The position numbers were made by a program, and so were the translations under genes. Source: Ruminococcus flavefaciens (GTDB lineage: Bacteria; Bacillota; Clostridia; Oscillospirales; Ruminococcaceae). From it: 64,000 nt of DNA. The stretch lies in NCBI GenBank assembly GCA_002373775.1, contig DFJW01000113.1, forward strand, positions 9,298-73,297, written 5' to 3'. This document shows positions 8,368 to 16,522 of the stretch, piece after piece; the first letter of the stretch is position 1, and each line of letters opens with the position of its first letter. Under the pieces are notes generated by a model. It did not search any database and was not told the DNA's origin. It saw only the letters and a program-made list of their open reading frames with translations.

Positions 8368-9204
8368 TCAACACTCCTTTGAAAGCTCTGCGATAACTTC
8401 CTCATCTACGGCATATGTATGCTCTTCAGCCGGGAAAGTCCCTTCCTTTGTTTCGCTGATGTAATCGCTTATGCCCTTGCGCATAAGATCGCCGACCTCA
8501 GCAAAACGCTTTACAAATTTCGGAGTGTGACCTGTTGTCAGTCCGAGCATGTCCTGATATACCAGCACCTGTCCGTCACATCCGCTGCCGGCACCGATGC
8601 CGATAGTGGGGATGAACAGCTTCTTTGTTATGATATCAGCAAGCTTTGCCGGGATGCCTTCGAGCACCACTGCACACGCGCCTGCTTCCTGTATCCTGAC
8701 TGCATCTTCAACGAGTTTTCTCGCATTGTCGATGCTCTTTCCCTGTACCTTGAAACCTCCGAAAACATTCACCGACTGCGGAGTGAGTCCGAGATGTGCA
8801 ACTACAGGTATAGAAGCATTTACGATCGCTCTGATCTGCTCGCATACCTCTGCGCCGCCTTCAAGCTTTACGGCATTTGCTCCGCCTTCCTTGATGAGTC
8901 TGCCGGCATTTATTACCGCTTCCTCTACGCTGACCTGATATGACATGAAAGGCATATCAGCAACGACAAAAGCATTCTCAGCGCCTCTTGAAACAGCCTT
9001 TGTATGGTGGATCATATCCTCCATTGTCACCGGAAGAGTGTTCTCATAGCCCAGCATCACCATACCGAGTGAATCACCGATGAGTATGGCATTTACGCCG
9101 CATTCATCAATGATCTTTGCGGTAGTATAGTCGTATGCAGTAAGCATCGTGATCTTGTCACCTGATTGCTTCTGTCTGAGCAGAGTTGAAACAGTGTTTT
9201 TCAT
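8368..9204 (-). CDS. panB: 3-methyl-2-oxobutanoate hydroxymethyltransferase
   Basis: 278 residues from the ATG at 9204. It transfers a hydroxymethyl group from methylene-tetrahydrofolate to ketoisovalerate, giving ketopantoate, the first committed step to pantothenate. Motifs: [42 protein letters not shown] and IGIGAG, typical of the KPHMT TIM barrel. A second ATG lies at 9210, but only 2 bases separate it from GGAG. The ATG at 9204 has the usual 8. First gene of the pan operon. Confidence 0.96.
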   Translation of the reverse strand: MKNTVSTLLRQKQSGDKITMLTAYDYTTAKIIDECGVNAILIGDSLGMVMLGYENTLPVTMEDMIHHTKAVSRGAENAFVVADMPFMSYQVSVEEAVINAGRLIKEGGANAVKLEGGAEVCEQIRAIVNASIPVVAHLGLTPQSVNVFGGFKVQGKSIDNARKLVEDAVRIQEAGACAVVLEGIPAKLADIITKKLFIPTIGIGAGSGCDGQVLVYQDMLGLTTGHTPKFVKRFAEVGDLMRKGISDYISETKEGTFPAEEHTYAVDEEVIAELSKEC

Positions 9205-9260
9205 ATTCATTTCTCCTTAAAAAATGTTACCTTTCCGCTGTCCGGATAAGATACATTTGT

Positions 9261-9290
9261 AGTATAGCACACATATATGAACAAATTATG
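9261..9290 (-). promoter_or_regulatory. Extended -10 promoter of the pan operon
   Basis: On the minus strand TGC followed by TATACT (9261-9269) forms an extended -10 element. No good -35 hexamer is seen. The distance to panB is about 55 bases. Confidence 0.5.
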
Positions 9291-9370
9291 AACAAGGCTG
9301 ACCTGTACCGATTCTTCTCCATATTGACAAAATTCTGTTACGATTTCTTTCTCATTTTACTGCGGTATGT

Positions 9371-10798
9371 TCATTTTTTCAGCAGTCTCGAAACTGTGTC
9401 GGATATCGCACGGTAATTAAGGAAGCATATGAACACTGTGGATGCAGCGAGAAATAACATGTATCCGCCGGGCTGGAATACCATTGCACCACACATCAGC
9501 AGAAGCACTGAAGTATTAAGAAGGTGGCGTGTGACAGAATACCTGAAGGGCACATAATACCTTGCATCCACCATTCTCAGCCAGTAGCACAGGAGATAAC
9601 TCAGGAATGTGGCAAGTGCTGCTCCCTGTATCCCCCACTCCGGTATCAGGAATATATTCAGTACTATATTCACTGCGCAGGTCACTATTATCGTCCAGAA
9701 CGCATTCTTGGTGTGTCTGGTGGCTGTATAGATGCTTGAAAGGAAAAGGTCAAAGCAGGTAAACACTGCCGCCGCTATAAGCAGCGGCGTATAGAGATAC
9801 GCTTCACGGTATTCCGGAAAGCTGCTGTAATTGAGTATCAGGGCGGATACCGGTCTCACAAGGAGTATAAGAAATGCCGAGCCTATGAACAGTATGGATT
9901 CATATGCACTGTATACTTTCGAATAGAAACGGTCACGGTCCTTAGAATCGTTCTCCATTATCGCCGACATGTTCCACGCCTGAAAGAATATCGTCGATAT
10001 CATTGATATGAGATTCGGTATCTTGGCAGCTGCGGCATATACTCCGGCTGCTCCCTCTCCGAGTTCATAGCTGTCGCTGTGAAGATTGCCTATGAATATC
10101 TGGTCTGAAAATCCTGTGAAGGTCCACATGACCGTCGTGGGTATCAGCGGAAGAGTGAACATGAGCATACTGCGTCCCAGTGTGCGGTCGAAAGACGATA
10201 TGCTCAGGTATCTTTTCAGACCTGCCGCTGCAAACAGAAAAACTGCCGAACACAGGTCAGACAGTATCACGGAAAGCATGAATCCGTTCACGCCCATGTC
10301 AAATCCGGATATGAATACAAGACTGAATATGAACAGCGTCAGTGTGGTCATTATGCCGTCCAGTGAGAAAAGCTTCACCATTTCCCTCGCCCTTACGAAT
10401 TGTGAACATGTCGAACGGAGAGCCGATGTTATCACATATATGGCAAGGAGAGGTATATATCCGCTTATCGGTCTGAGAAATGGTATGAAATGCAGGAACG
10501 GAACAAAAAGCAGCATGATACCGAGTCCGGCAGCGGTTATCAGGAATGCCGTAGTGAACACTTTTTTCTTGTCGTTCTCCCGGTCAAGTCCATAGCGTAT
10601 TATCGCCTCTGTCATAGCAAATGTGAACACCGGGAGCATGAACAGAGCCATGGTCTCTATAAGCGATTTAGCGTAAAAATCAGCCGGACTGATGTGCTTG
10701 GTGTAAAGATTGTTCAGCAGCAGGGATATTATCTTTGAGCCAAAGCTCCCGACTGCAAATACTGCGGTATTCAGAGCCAGTCGTCTGTATTTGTTCAT
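9371..10798 (-). CDS. Wzx-like polysaccharide flippase (oligosaccharide exporter family)
   Basis: 475 residues, almost entirely hydrophobic helices (12-14 predicted by eye), with the typical Wzx/MOP start (RRLALNTAVFAVGSFGSKIISLLLN). Such proteins flip lipid-linked sugar units across the membrane. The gene follows the ABC exporter by 78 bases, with a hairpin between, so it could be the last gene of the PqqD/HprK-like operon or an independent unit. A CAAGGAG site lies before the ATG. The transported molecule is unknown. Confidence 0.85.
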   Translation of the reverse strand: MNKYRRLALNTAVFAVGSFGSKIISLLLNNLYTKHISPADFYAKSLIETMALFMLPVFTFAMTEAIIRYGLDRENDKKKVFTTAFLITAAGLGIMLLFVPFLHFIPFLRPISGYIPLLAIYVITSALRSTCSQFVRAREMVKLFSLDGIMTTLTLFIFSLVFISGFDMGVNGFMLSVILSDLCSAVFLFAAAGLKRYLSISSFDRTLGRSMLMFTLPLIPTTVMWTFTGFSDQIFIGNLHSDSYELGEGAAGVYAAAAKIPNLISMISTIFFQAWNMSAIMENDSKDRDRFYSKVYSAYESILFIGSAFLILLVRPVSALILNYSSFPEYREAYLYTPLLIAAAVFTCFDLFLSSIYTATRHTKNAFWTIIVTCAVNIVLNIFLIPEWGIQGAALATFLSYLLCYWLRMVDARYYVPFRYSVTRHLLNTSVLLLMCGAMVFQPGGYMLFLAASTVFICFLNYRAISDTVSRLLKK

Positions 10799-10835
10799 TT
10801 ATTATGCTCCTTGGTTCGTCGTAGTGTGATATCCT

Positions 10836-10864
10836 GAAAAGGTCTGCCATAAAGGCAGACCTTC
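10836..10864 (-). terminator. Hairpin between ABC exporter and flippase
   Basis: AAGGTCTGCC (10839-10848) and GGCAGACCTT (10854-10863), loop of 5, ends 13 bases after the ABC stop codon. On the minus strand only TTTT follows, so termination is probably partial. Confidence 0.6.
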
Positions 10865-10876
10865 AACACTTTTTTG

Positions 10877-12571
10877 TCATAGTGGGAATTCCAGCACCCG
10901 GTCGCATATCTCAAGTGCAGCCGGACGGTGAGTGACGATCATGACTGTCATATCTGTCATGCTCCGGAGATTCTGAAGCAGCCGGCGCTCAGTATTCTCG
11001 TCAAGGGCACTCGTTGCCTCGTCGAGCATCAGTACCGGACTGCCTGAGAATACTGCTCTCGCTATGGCTATGCGCTGCATCTGTCCTTCCGAAAGTCCTT
11101 TGCCTCTTTCTCCGAGAACGGTATCTATGCCGTTTTCAAGTTTTTCTATGAATTCATCGGCGCAGGCTATCTTCAGTGCCTTGTTTATGCGGTCCTCATC
11201 GGATGCGGCTTTGCTGTCAGCGAAAGAAACTATGTCCCTGACAGTTCCGCTCATGAGCTGATTGCCCTGCGGTACATAGGCAAAAAGCCTTCTCCAGCGC
11301 GAATCCATTACTCTCTCCGTACCGTCAGTACATCTGATATACCTCTCGCCTTCATCCGGCGGATAAACGCACATGAGCATCTTCAGCACTGTGGATTTTC
11401 CGCATCCACTGTGTCCGGTAAATGCTATGTACTCGCCCTTTTTAACGTCAAACGTCAGATCTTTCAATACCACAGGCATTGTATCCTTCGACAATGAGGT
11501 AACATTGTCCGATGAAGGATAATATGTGAAACTGGCGTTTTTCATGCCCATGCCCGCAAGTTCGTCCCTGTAGAAAGCAGCAATGTCTTCCATGGACAAT
11601 GCGCCTTCCGGGCAGTCATCCTCAAAGTTCTCTGCTTCCATGAGACGTTCGGCACTGGCTGTCATAGCGTAGAAACGCGGAAGATAGCCGCTGATATTCG
11701 CAAACGGCGCCTGTATCTGCGCAATGAGCTGAGTTATGGCTGTCAGTGTGCCATAGGTTATCGTACCGATGAGTATGCCGTAGCCGCAATAGCATACTCC
11801 GAAAAGATACATGCCGTTTATCGCCGCAGAAAATCCTATATTGCAGAGATTCGAGAACCTCATCCTCTTCATCCGCGCCGCTCTGTGCGCTTCCATTTTT
11901 TCTGCGGCTCCATCTTCGGTCTGGTCCTCAACAGCAAAAGAACGTATCATCATAAGGCTGCCAAGCCGTTCCTGAAAGAATATCCTTAGCCTTCCGTCCG
12001 ACTCCTGTACAGAACGGTGAAGCCTTTTCAGCACCTTCCGGAACGCCGCTGTAAGCAGTATCATTATGATACCGCACGGGAAAAGTATACATGCGAACCG
12101 CCAGTCGATCACGAGCATCATTACCACTGCGCTCAGCATCTTCACTATCATACCCGTAAGTCCGGGCAGTATGTCAGTGCAGTTGTCCGCCACTAATTTT
12201 GTGTCGTTGGTTAGACGATTGAGCCATTCACCGGAATGGACTGCGCTAACACTTGAGTAATCCCTGTGCATGAGTTCATGTACAAGACGTGCCTTGAACG
12301 TGTTCTCCAGCGATGCCTTTGATAATTCCGTCATCCACCTTATGAGTGTTCTGAGCATTATCTGTGCCGCTACAAGCAGCACCGCCAGTATCACATAATA
12401 CCTGAACCCGGCACGGTCATGGTCTGCCGCGTTGTCAACGATACCGCGCAGGATAAGCGCATAAAGCACTCCGCTCGCGCCATGCATTGCCTGCAAGAGC
12501 ATCAGCATGACTATATACAGTTTCTTCCTCCCGGCAACTCCGGACATCCATTTCAATGAACCATTCTTCAT
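10877..12571 (-). CDS. ABC transporter, fused permease and ATPase
   Basis: 564 residues from the ATG at 12571. The N-terminal half is a six-helix exporter domain (about residues 10-310). The C-terminal half is the ATPase, with Walker A GHSGCGKST starting at residue 386, a signature LSEGQ in place of LSGGQ, and Walker B VLMLDEATSALD. The start overlaps the stop of the preceding peptidase gene in an ATGA, so translation is coupled. The context (PqqD-like protein, nucleotidyltransferase, HprK-like kinase, peptidase) suggests export of a modified peptide, as for the transporters of lasso-peptide and similar clusters. No peptidase C39 domain is fused to it. Confidence 0.9.
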   Translation of the reverse strand: MKNGSLKWMSGVAGRKKLYIVMLMLLQAMHGASGVLYALILRGIVDNAADHDRAGFRYYVILAVLLVAAQIMLRTLIRWMTELSKASLENTFKARLVHELMHRDYSSVSAVHSGEWLNRLTNDTKLVADNCTDILPGLTGMIVKMLSAVVMMLVIDWRFACILFPCGIIMILLTAAFRKVLKRLHRSVQESDGRLRIFFQERLGSLMMIRSFAVEDQTEDGAAEKMEAHRAARMKRMRFSNLCNIGFSAAINGMYLFGVCYCGYGILIGTITYGTLTAITQLIAQIQAPFANISGYLPRFYAMTASAERLMEAENFEDDCPEGALSMEDIAAFYRDELAGMGMKNASFTYYPSSDNVTSLSKDTMPVVLKDLTFDVKKGEYIAFTGHSGCGKSTVLKMLMCVYPPDEGERYIRCTDGTERVMDSRWRRLFAYVPQGNQLMSGTVRDIVSFADSKAASDEDRINKALKIACADEFIEKLENGIDTVLGERGKGLSEGQMQRIAIARAVFSGSPVLMLDEATSALDENTERRLLQNLRSMTDMTVMIVTHRPAALEICDRVLEFPL

Positions 12572-12990
12572 CGTCTGAGCCGCCTTTTTACCGCGTTGCA
12601 CGCCCTTAATATAAATGCTCTTACCGGGAAGCATCCACACCAGACCGTTACATATATCCTGTATTTCAGAGAAGTTACCGGTACTTCCTTTCCGTCCCTT
12701 ACTACGGCTGTCAGCACGCCGATGATGTGCCTGTCGGTTATGCCGTATTCCTTTTTCCAGCGGTTGTCTCCGCAGATGACATAATCGTCATCACGGACTT
12801 TCAGTATCCTGTGGAGCACATATTTCCCGCTGTCACGCCTGTAAAGCGGCACGTCGTATTTTCTGAGCCTGCCATGAGGCTTCTCTATTATCAGGATGTC
12901 CCTGTCCTGACGTATAAGCGGAAGCATACTGTCACCCACATTGGTATATATGAGCCTGCCGCTTCTCTCTATCTCTTCTTCAAAAGTCAT
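12568..12990 (-). CDS. S24/S26-type signal-peptidase-like protein
   Basis: 140 residues. Motifs of a minimal signal-peptidase fold: GDSMLP with candidate nucleophile Ser21, VLHRI with His60 where bacterial LepB has Lys, and ICGDN at 73-76. The Ser/His arrangement resembles the ER/SipW-like S26B branch. A hydrophobic stretch near residues 109-128 suggests a C-terminal membrane anchor, the reverse of ordinary leader peptidases. It overlaps the HprK-like gene by 4 bases and the ABC gene by 4 bases. Cleavage of a leader from a modified peptide before export is inferred from this context. Confidence 0.8.
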   Translation of the reverse strand: MTFEEEIERSGRLIYTNVGDSMLPLIRQDRDILIIEKPHGRLRKYDVPLYRRDSGKYVLHRILKVRDDDYVICGDNRWKKEYGITDRHIIGVLTAVVRDGKEVPVTSLKYRIYVTVWCGCFPVRAFILRACNAVKRRLRR

Positions 12991-13724
12991 AACGTTCCAT
13001 TCATGCCGTTATACGCAATAACGGCAGCTTCCTTCTCCATATTGCAGCCAAGACGATACAGGGCTGTTTTCTCGGCAAGTCTGTCCACAAGGGACAGCGT
13101 CCTGCTGAGGACAGATACATCTGAGGATCGGTATACCTGCTGCATCAGCATCGGATACGCCTCCTGAGCTGATACCGGGCTTATATGGTTTTCCTCAGAG
13201 CGTGTAAGTATACATATGGCTCTGAGCGGCACTGATATATTGCTGCCGAGATGGTGCTTGCCGTTATAGGGCGTGCCGTATACAGTCACAGTCTCACCGA
13301 TATGTATGAGTGGTTTGTCGTCGTTGACCATTACCGCCCGCTCGCCGAAATACTCGCGCCAGAGCCGGGTATGCGTTGATTTTCCTGTCCCGGACTTTGC
13401 TGTGAACAGATAGCCCTGACCGTCCACTGCTACCACTGAGCCGTGGAAAAGTATAGTATCGAATGCCGGGAGCTTATCTGCGATCTTGCGGTATACAGCC
13501 AGTTCTTCAAGATAGCTGTCACTGTACTGCTGTATCTGCCTGCCTTCTGCCTCGTCTTCCCTTGCTGATCTCATGCGTTCATATTCTATGTCCTCAGCGG
13601 AAGTCGATACACAGATATCCGGTGCAGAATCCGTCCTGTACCCAGCGCAGAGATCATGTACAGAGGCGTATATTGAAGATATCTCGATGACCTTTCCTGC
13701 AAATATATAATTATTTTTTATCAT
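12987..13724 (-). CDS. HPr-kinase-like P-loop protein
   Basis: 245 residues. The core resembles the HprK/PEP carboxykinase fold: FHGSVVAVDGQGYLFTAKSGTGKSTHT has its P-loop at residues 109-117, and MVNDDKPLI supplies the acidic residues of the metal site. It lacks the full HPr kinase length and N-terminal domain. Relatives occur beside PqqD-like proteins and nucleotidyltransferases (the HPr-rel-A type systems and paeninodin-like lasso clusters, where the kinase modifies the peptide). It overlaps genes on both sides. The phosphorylated target is unknown. Confidence 0.8.
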   Translation of the reverse strand: MIKNNYIFAGKVIEISSIYASVHDLCAGYRTDSAPDICVSTSAEDIEYERMRSAREDEAEGRQIQQYSDSYLEELAVYRKIADKLPAFDTILFHGSVVAVDGQGYLFTAKSGTGKSTHTRLWREYFGERAVMVNDDKPLIHIGETVTVYGTPYNGKHHLGSNISVPLRAICILTRSEENHISPVSAQEAYPMLMQQVYRSSDVSVLSRTLSLVDRLAEKTALYRLGCNMEKEAAVIAYNGMNGTL

Positions 13725-14838
13725 GTTTCTTCAATTCCTTTAATTCAGCAGTTATCCTGCTCCTTCTTGACACAAGACCGTGTATCATACGCCGGATATA
13801 GCTGAACGGGATGAACAGCCTGCACTTGAAGTATGCGGGATAGAACTGCTTCATATGCTTCAGATCCGGGAAAAGGCGGCGCAATATATATTTGCCTTTA
13901 GATACCTTTTTTTCTGATGCATAAAACTGCTCTACCTTGTTTTCAGCCCGGTGCTTTATTGTACCGTAGGTCCCGAAATCAAAGTAATTATCCAGCATTT
14001 CCTGCTCCTGCGCCGTGAGTCCCGGCATTTCCGGAGATGAGAATATCTTCATTGCCAGTTCCCTGCGCTGTTTCTCGTAATCGTAAATGCCAAGTTCACT
14101 GAGCTGGGCTGATAAATAGCTGCTGTCGAGGCTGCCGCCCTTTTCCTTCATGTAGACATAGCAGTCAAGAAGCGAACGTATGCCCGTGCCGCTTCCGTAG
14201 AAATGCTTGTACTCATGGGCAGTCATGAAGATGTAGAAGTCCTCATCGTTGAAGTGATAGCTGTGCTCCATGCCTTCATCTTTCTTCATAAAGCGCATGG
14301 GTTCACGGTAGTATCTGTAGAGATTCTCAGCATGATGAGCACCGAAAAGAGATGTGTGCATCTCGAAATTCAGTACAGGAGGCTTCATGAAAACCACCTG
14401 ATGAGTGCTCTCTCCGCCGTGCTGTTCATACCCTCTGTCTGCCATTATTTTTTTGACATCAGCCAGTCTCTCCTTGTCGAAAAGGATATCGTAGTCCGCC
14501 ATTTCACGCATACCGCTCTCGGGATACATCTCCTTGAGTATGCTTCCTTTCAGCGGCATGTGCCATATCCCGGCTGCTTCAAGTTCCTGACTTATTGCAG
14601 CCCATTCTGTATCGAGCAGGATATTCTTGCGTACGGCCTTGAACTCTGCCTGTCCGAAATCATTGTCCCTGATGCCGGCTCTTTCAAGAGCTTTACCGAC
14701 TGCTGCACGGACTGTATGGTACTTGCTGAGCTTATACAGTTTCTTTATATCCATGTCTGCGGTCTTTGCACTGTCAGGGACTATGCCGTTTACTGCACAA
14801 GCAAGAAGATATATCAGATCATATCTAACACTGTCCAT
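13711..14838 (-). CDS. Nucleotidyltransferase-fold family protein of PqqD/HprK-type clusters
   Basis: 375 residues. The nucleotidyltransferase core shows in the conserved pattern PLKGSILKEMYPESGMRE followed by ADYDILFD (Asp115 and Asp117 as metal ligands). After it comes a long helical domain (HEYKHFYGSG, then LLDCYVYM). Proteins of this family lie beside HprK-like kinases in lasso peptide and exopolysaccharide loci, and are thought to modify the product or the peptide; their chemistry is mostly not established. The stop overlaps the HprK-like start, and the PqqD-like stop codon ends just before the start here. Confidence 0.8.
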   Translation of the reverse strand: MDSVRYDLIYLLACAVNGIVPDSAKTADMDIKKLYKLSKYHTVRAAVGKALERAGIRDNDFGQAEFKAVRKNILLDTEWAAISQELEAAGIWHMPLKGSILKEMYPESGMREMADYDILFDKERLADVKKIMADRGYEQHGGESTHQVVFMKPPVLNFEMHTSLFGAHHAENLYRYYREPMRFMKKDEGMEHSYHFNDEDFYIFMTAHEYKHFYGSGTGIRSLLDCYVYMKEKGGSLDSSYLSAQLSELGIYDYEKQRRELAMKIFSSPEMPGLTAQEQEMLDNYFDFGTYGTIKHRAENKVEQFYASEKKVSKGKYILRRLFPDLKHMKQFYPAYFKCRLFIPFSYIRRMIHGLVSRRSRITAELKELKKHDKK

Positions 14839-14839
14839 T

Positions 14840-15103
14840 TCAGTCCTCTACAGCACCTATGCTCCTGAGTTTAGCTATAACGTTTGATACATCCTTGCGG
14901 ACTGTATCACGTTCAGCGCCTGCATATTTATCCAGTATCTTATCCGTTATCTCGTCCTCTGTTGTGTCACTTTTGAGGCATTCTATGATAAATGCTGCGG
15001 TCTTGTTGTTCTTAACGATCCCGCTGAACTGAGATCCGCTGGCGGACACCATGTAGTACTCGCCCTTTGTCTCGTGAGTAAGGAATCTGGGTGATAATTT
15101 CAT
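14840..15103 (-). CDS. PqqD-like peptide chaperone (RiPP recognition element)
   Basis: 87 residues with the PqqD/RRE outline: N-terminal strands (LSPRFLTHET, EYYMVSASG), then NNKTAAFIIECLK (the hydrophobic FIIE helix start), then TTEDEITDKILDKY and VRKDVSNVIAKL. PqqD-type domains bind the leader of a ribosomally made peptide and present it to modifying enzymes. An AAAGGA site lies before the ATG. It is the first of five closely packed genes that continue with the nucleotidyltransferase, kinase, peptidase and exporter. No leader-bearing precursor was found in the adjacent gaps. Confidence 0.8.
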   Translation of the reverse strand: MKLSPRFLTHETKGEYYMVSASGSQFSGIVKNNKTAAFIIECLKSDTTEDEITDKILDKYAGAERDTVRKDVSNVIAKLRSIGAVED

Positions 15104-15129
15104 ATGCTACATCCTTTCATTGTAAACTA

Positions 15130-15972
15130 TCAGTTTTTCGCAGGAGCTATCAGTTCCTCCGGTATGAGATCATAATCGTACATTACCTCTGAATGATTGT
15201 CGAGCACAAGCTCTTTTCCGATCTTTTCACCGGTGCTCCTGTCGATTATGTTCTTGTATATCTTTGACACGCGATAGTACTTTCCCTCTTCCATGCGGAA
15301 ACAATGTCCCTCTTCGGAAAGCTCATAACGCTGGGGGAATTCTTTCAGTGTACGAAGTTCGCCGTACAGGTTGTCCTTGTCACACCACATCAGCAGCTGG
15401 ACATCCTGATCCGTGTTGTTCCTGAAACGGTAATCTATGTAATTATAGCTCACAGATGTTCCGGAACTGAACGGCACGCGCTCTCCTTCATCCGGTGCAA
15501 GAGCGTCAGAGTGGCTGTGGAACTCAGTCACCTCCAGCGGACTGTGGAGTATCAGTCTGTGAAGGGTATTGCTGAGATTGCATAGTCCTCCTCCGATACC
15601 GGGTATCAGCTTGTTGGCGATGATAACTCTGCCGTCACGGTAGCCTTTGCGCTTGGTGGTCTTGCCCACAGTGTGCCAGAAGGAGAAAGTTTCGCCGGGA
15701 CGGATTATCATACCGTTTATCTGCTTGCAGGCAAGGCGGATATTCACAGCCTTGTTTATCTGGAGAGTAGGATCTATGCCCTTTCCCCTCTTTATCAGAT
15801 GTGATGACTGGCTCGATACCACTACCGGAAGCTTCTTGCGTATCCTTAATGACGAAAACTTCTCTTTTCCTAAAAAATCCTGTATATGTCTGCGGCATAT
15901 CTCCTTCTGTTCTGATATCGCATAACAAGTCGGGTTTATGTCGCAGAAGAGCTTGTCTTTATTCCACAGCAT
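15130..15972 (-). CDS. VanW family protein
   Basis: 280 residues. The VanW signature is clear: NIRLACKQINGMIIRPGETFSFWHTVG, then the glycine-rich GIGGGLCNLSNTL, then HSHSDAL. VanW is an accessory gene in some VanB-type glycopeptide-resistance clusters with unknown chemistry, and most chromosomal relatives have nothing to do with resistance. No vanA/vanH/vanX genes are present here. No signal peptide is evident. The start overlaps the HAD gene by 14 bases, and PqqD follows after 26 bases, so it belongs to the same transcript. Confidence 0.85.
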   Translation of the reverse strand: MLWNKDKLFCDINPTCYAISEQKEICRRHIQDFLGKEKFSSLRIRKKLPVVVSSQSSHLIKRGKGIDPTLQINKAVNIRLACKQINGMIIRPGETFSFWHTVGKTTKRKGYRDGRVIIANKLIPGIGGGLCNLSNTLHRLILHSPLEVTEFHSHSDALAPDEGERVPFSSGTSVSYNYIDYRFRNNTDQDVQLLMWCDKDNLYGELRTLKEFPQRYELSEEGHCFRMEEGKYYRVSKIYKNIIDRSTGEKIGKELVLDNHSEVMYDYDLIPEELIAPAKN

Positions 15973-16522
15973 TGCTGCTGCCTCCTCTCATGATTATGTC
16001 TCCTAACCGGTGCGCGTAGCGTGTATGTCTGTAATACCAGAGTATAAGCTTTTCTGCGTACCGCCTTTTTCCTATTTTGGTTTCCCCCGGAAGCATTATA
16101 TACTTCACAAGTATGCTCGGAATACCTGCTCTGTTGGCTCCGAGTATGTCAGTGAATATCTGATCTCCCACACATACAGCCTGGGACTTTTTCAGTTTCA
16201 GTTTTTTCAGCGCTTTGCGGTAGCCTTCCGGCTGCGGCTTTTCTGCGTCGCATATGTACAGTGTGTCGATATTCTTTATAAAACGCTCCACACGTTCCTC
16301 GTCATTATTGGTGAGAAGGAGCGTTTTCAGCCCTGCATCATGGATATCACGGAACAGCCGGTCTATCTCAGGAGTCGAATCGTCCCCGTGATGCACGAGA
16401 GTATTGTCAATATCAAAAATGATGCCGCGTATGCCTTTCTTATAAAGCTTCCTGTAGTCTATCTCAAAGACGCTCCCGGCACATTCATACGGAAAGAGTT
16501 CCTTAAACAAGTGCAGGCTCAC
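15959..16522 (-). CDS. YqeG-like HAD-superfamily phosphatase
   Basis: 187 residues with HAD motifs: motif I IIFDIDNTLV (Asp at about 37 and 39), motif II LLLTNN and motif IV VGDQIFTDILGA. Length and pattern match the YqeG HAD-IIIA group, which includes phosphatidylglycerophosphate phosphatases. The substrate is therefore probably a phosphorylated lipid or metabolite, but the sequence does not decide it. The gene overlaps both neighbours (by 20 and 14 bases). Confidence 0.85.
   Translation of the reverse strand: MSLHLFKELFPYECAGSVFEIDYRKLYKKGIRGIIFDIDNTLVHHGDDSTPEIDRLFRDIHDAGLKTLLLTNNDEERVERFIKNIDTLYICDAEKPQPEGYRKALKKLKLKKSQAVCVGDQIFTDILGANRAGIPSILVKYIMLPGETKIGKRRYAEKLILWYYRHTRYAHRLGDIIMRGGSSNAVE

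Noticed and set aside
14839-15129. Search for a RiPP precursor near the PqqD-like gene
   Set aside because: The flanking gaps are 1 and 26 bases, and other gene boundaries in the operon overlap; no room for a precursor. It may be elsewhere.
15130-15972. VanW as evidence for vancomycin resistance
   Set aside because: No vanH, ligase or vanX genes nearby; VanW-domain proteins are widespread without resistance.
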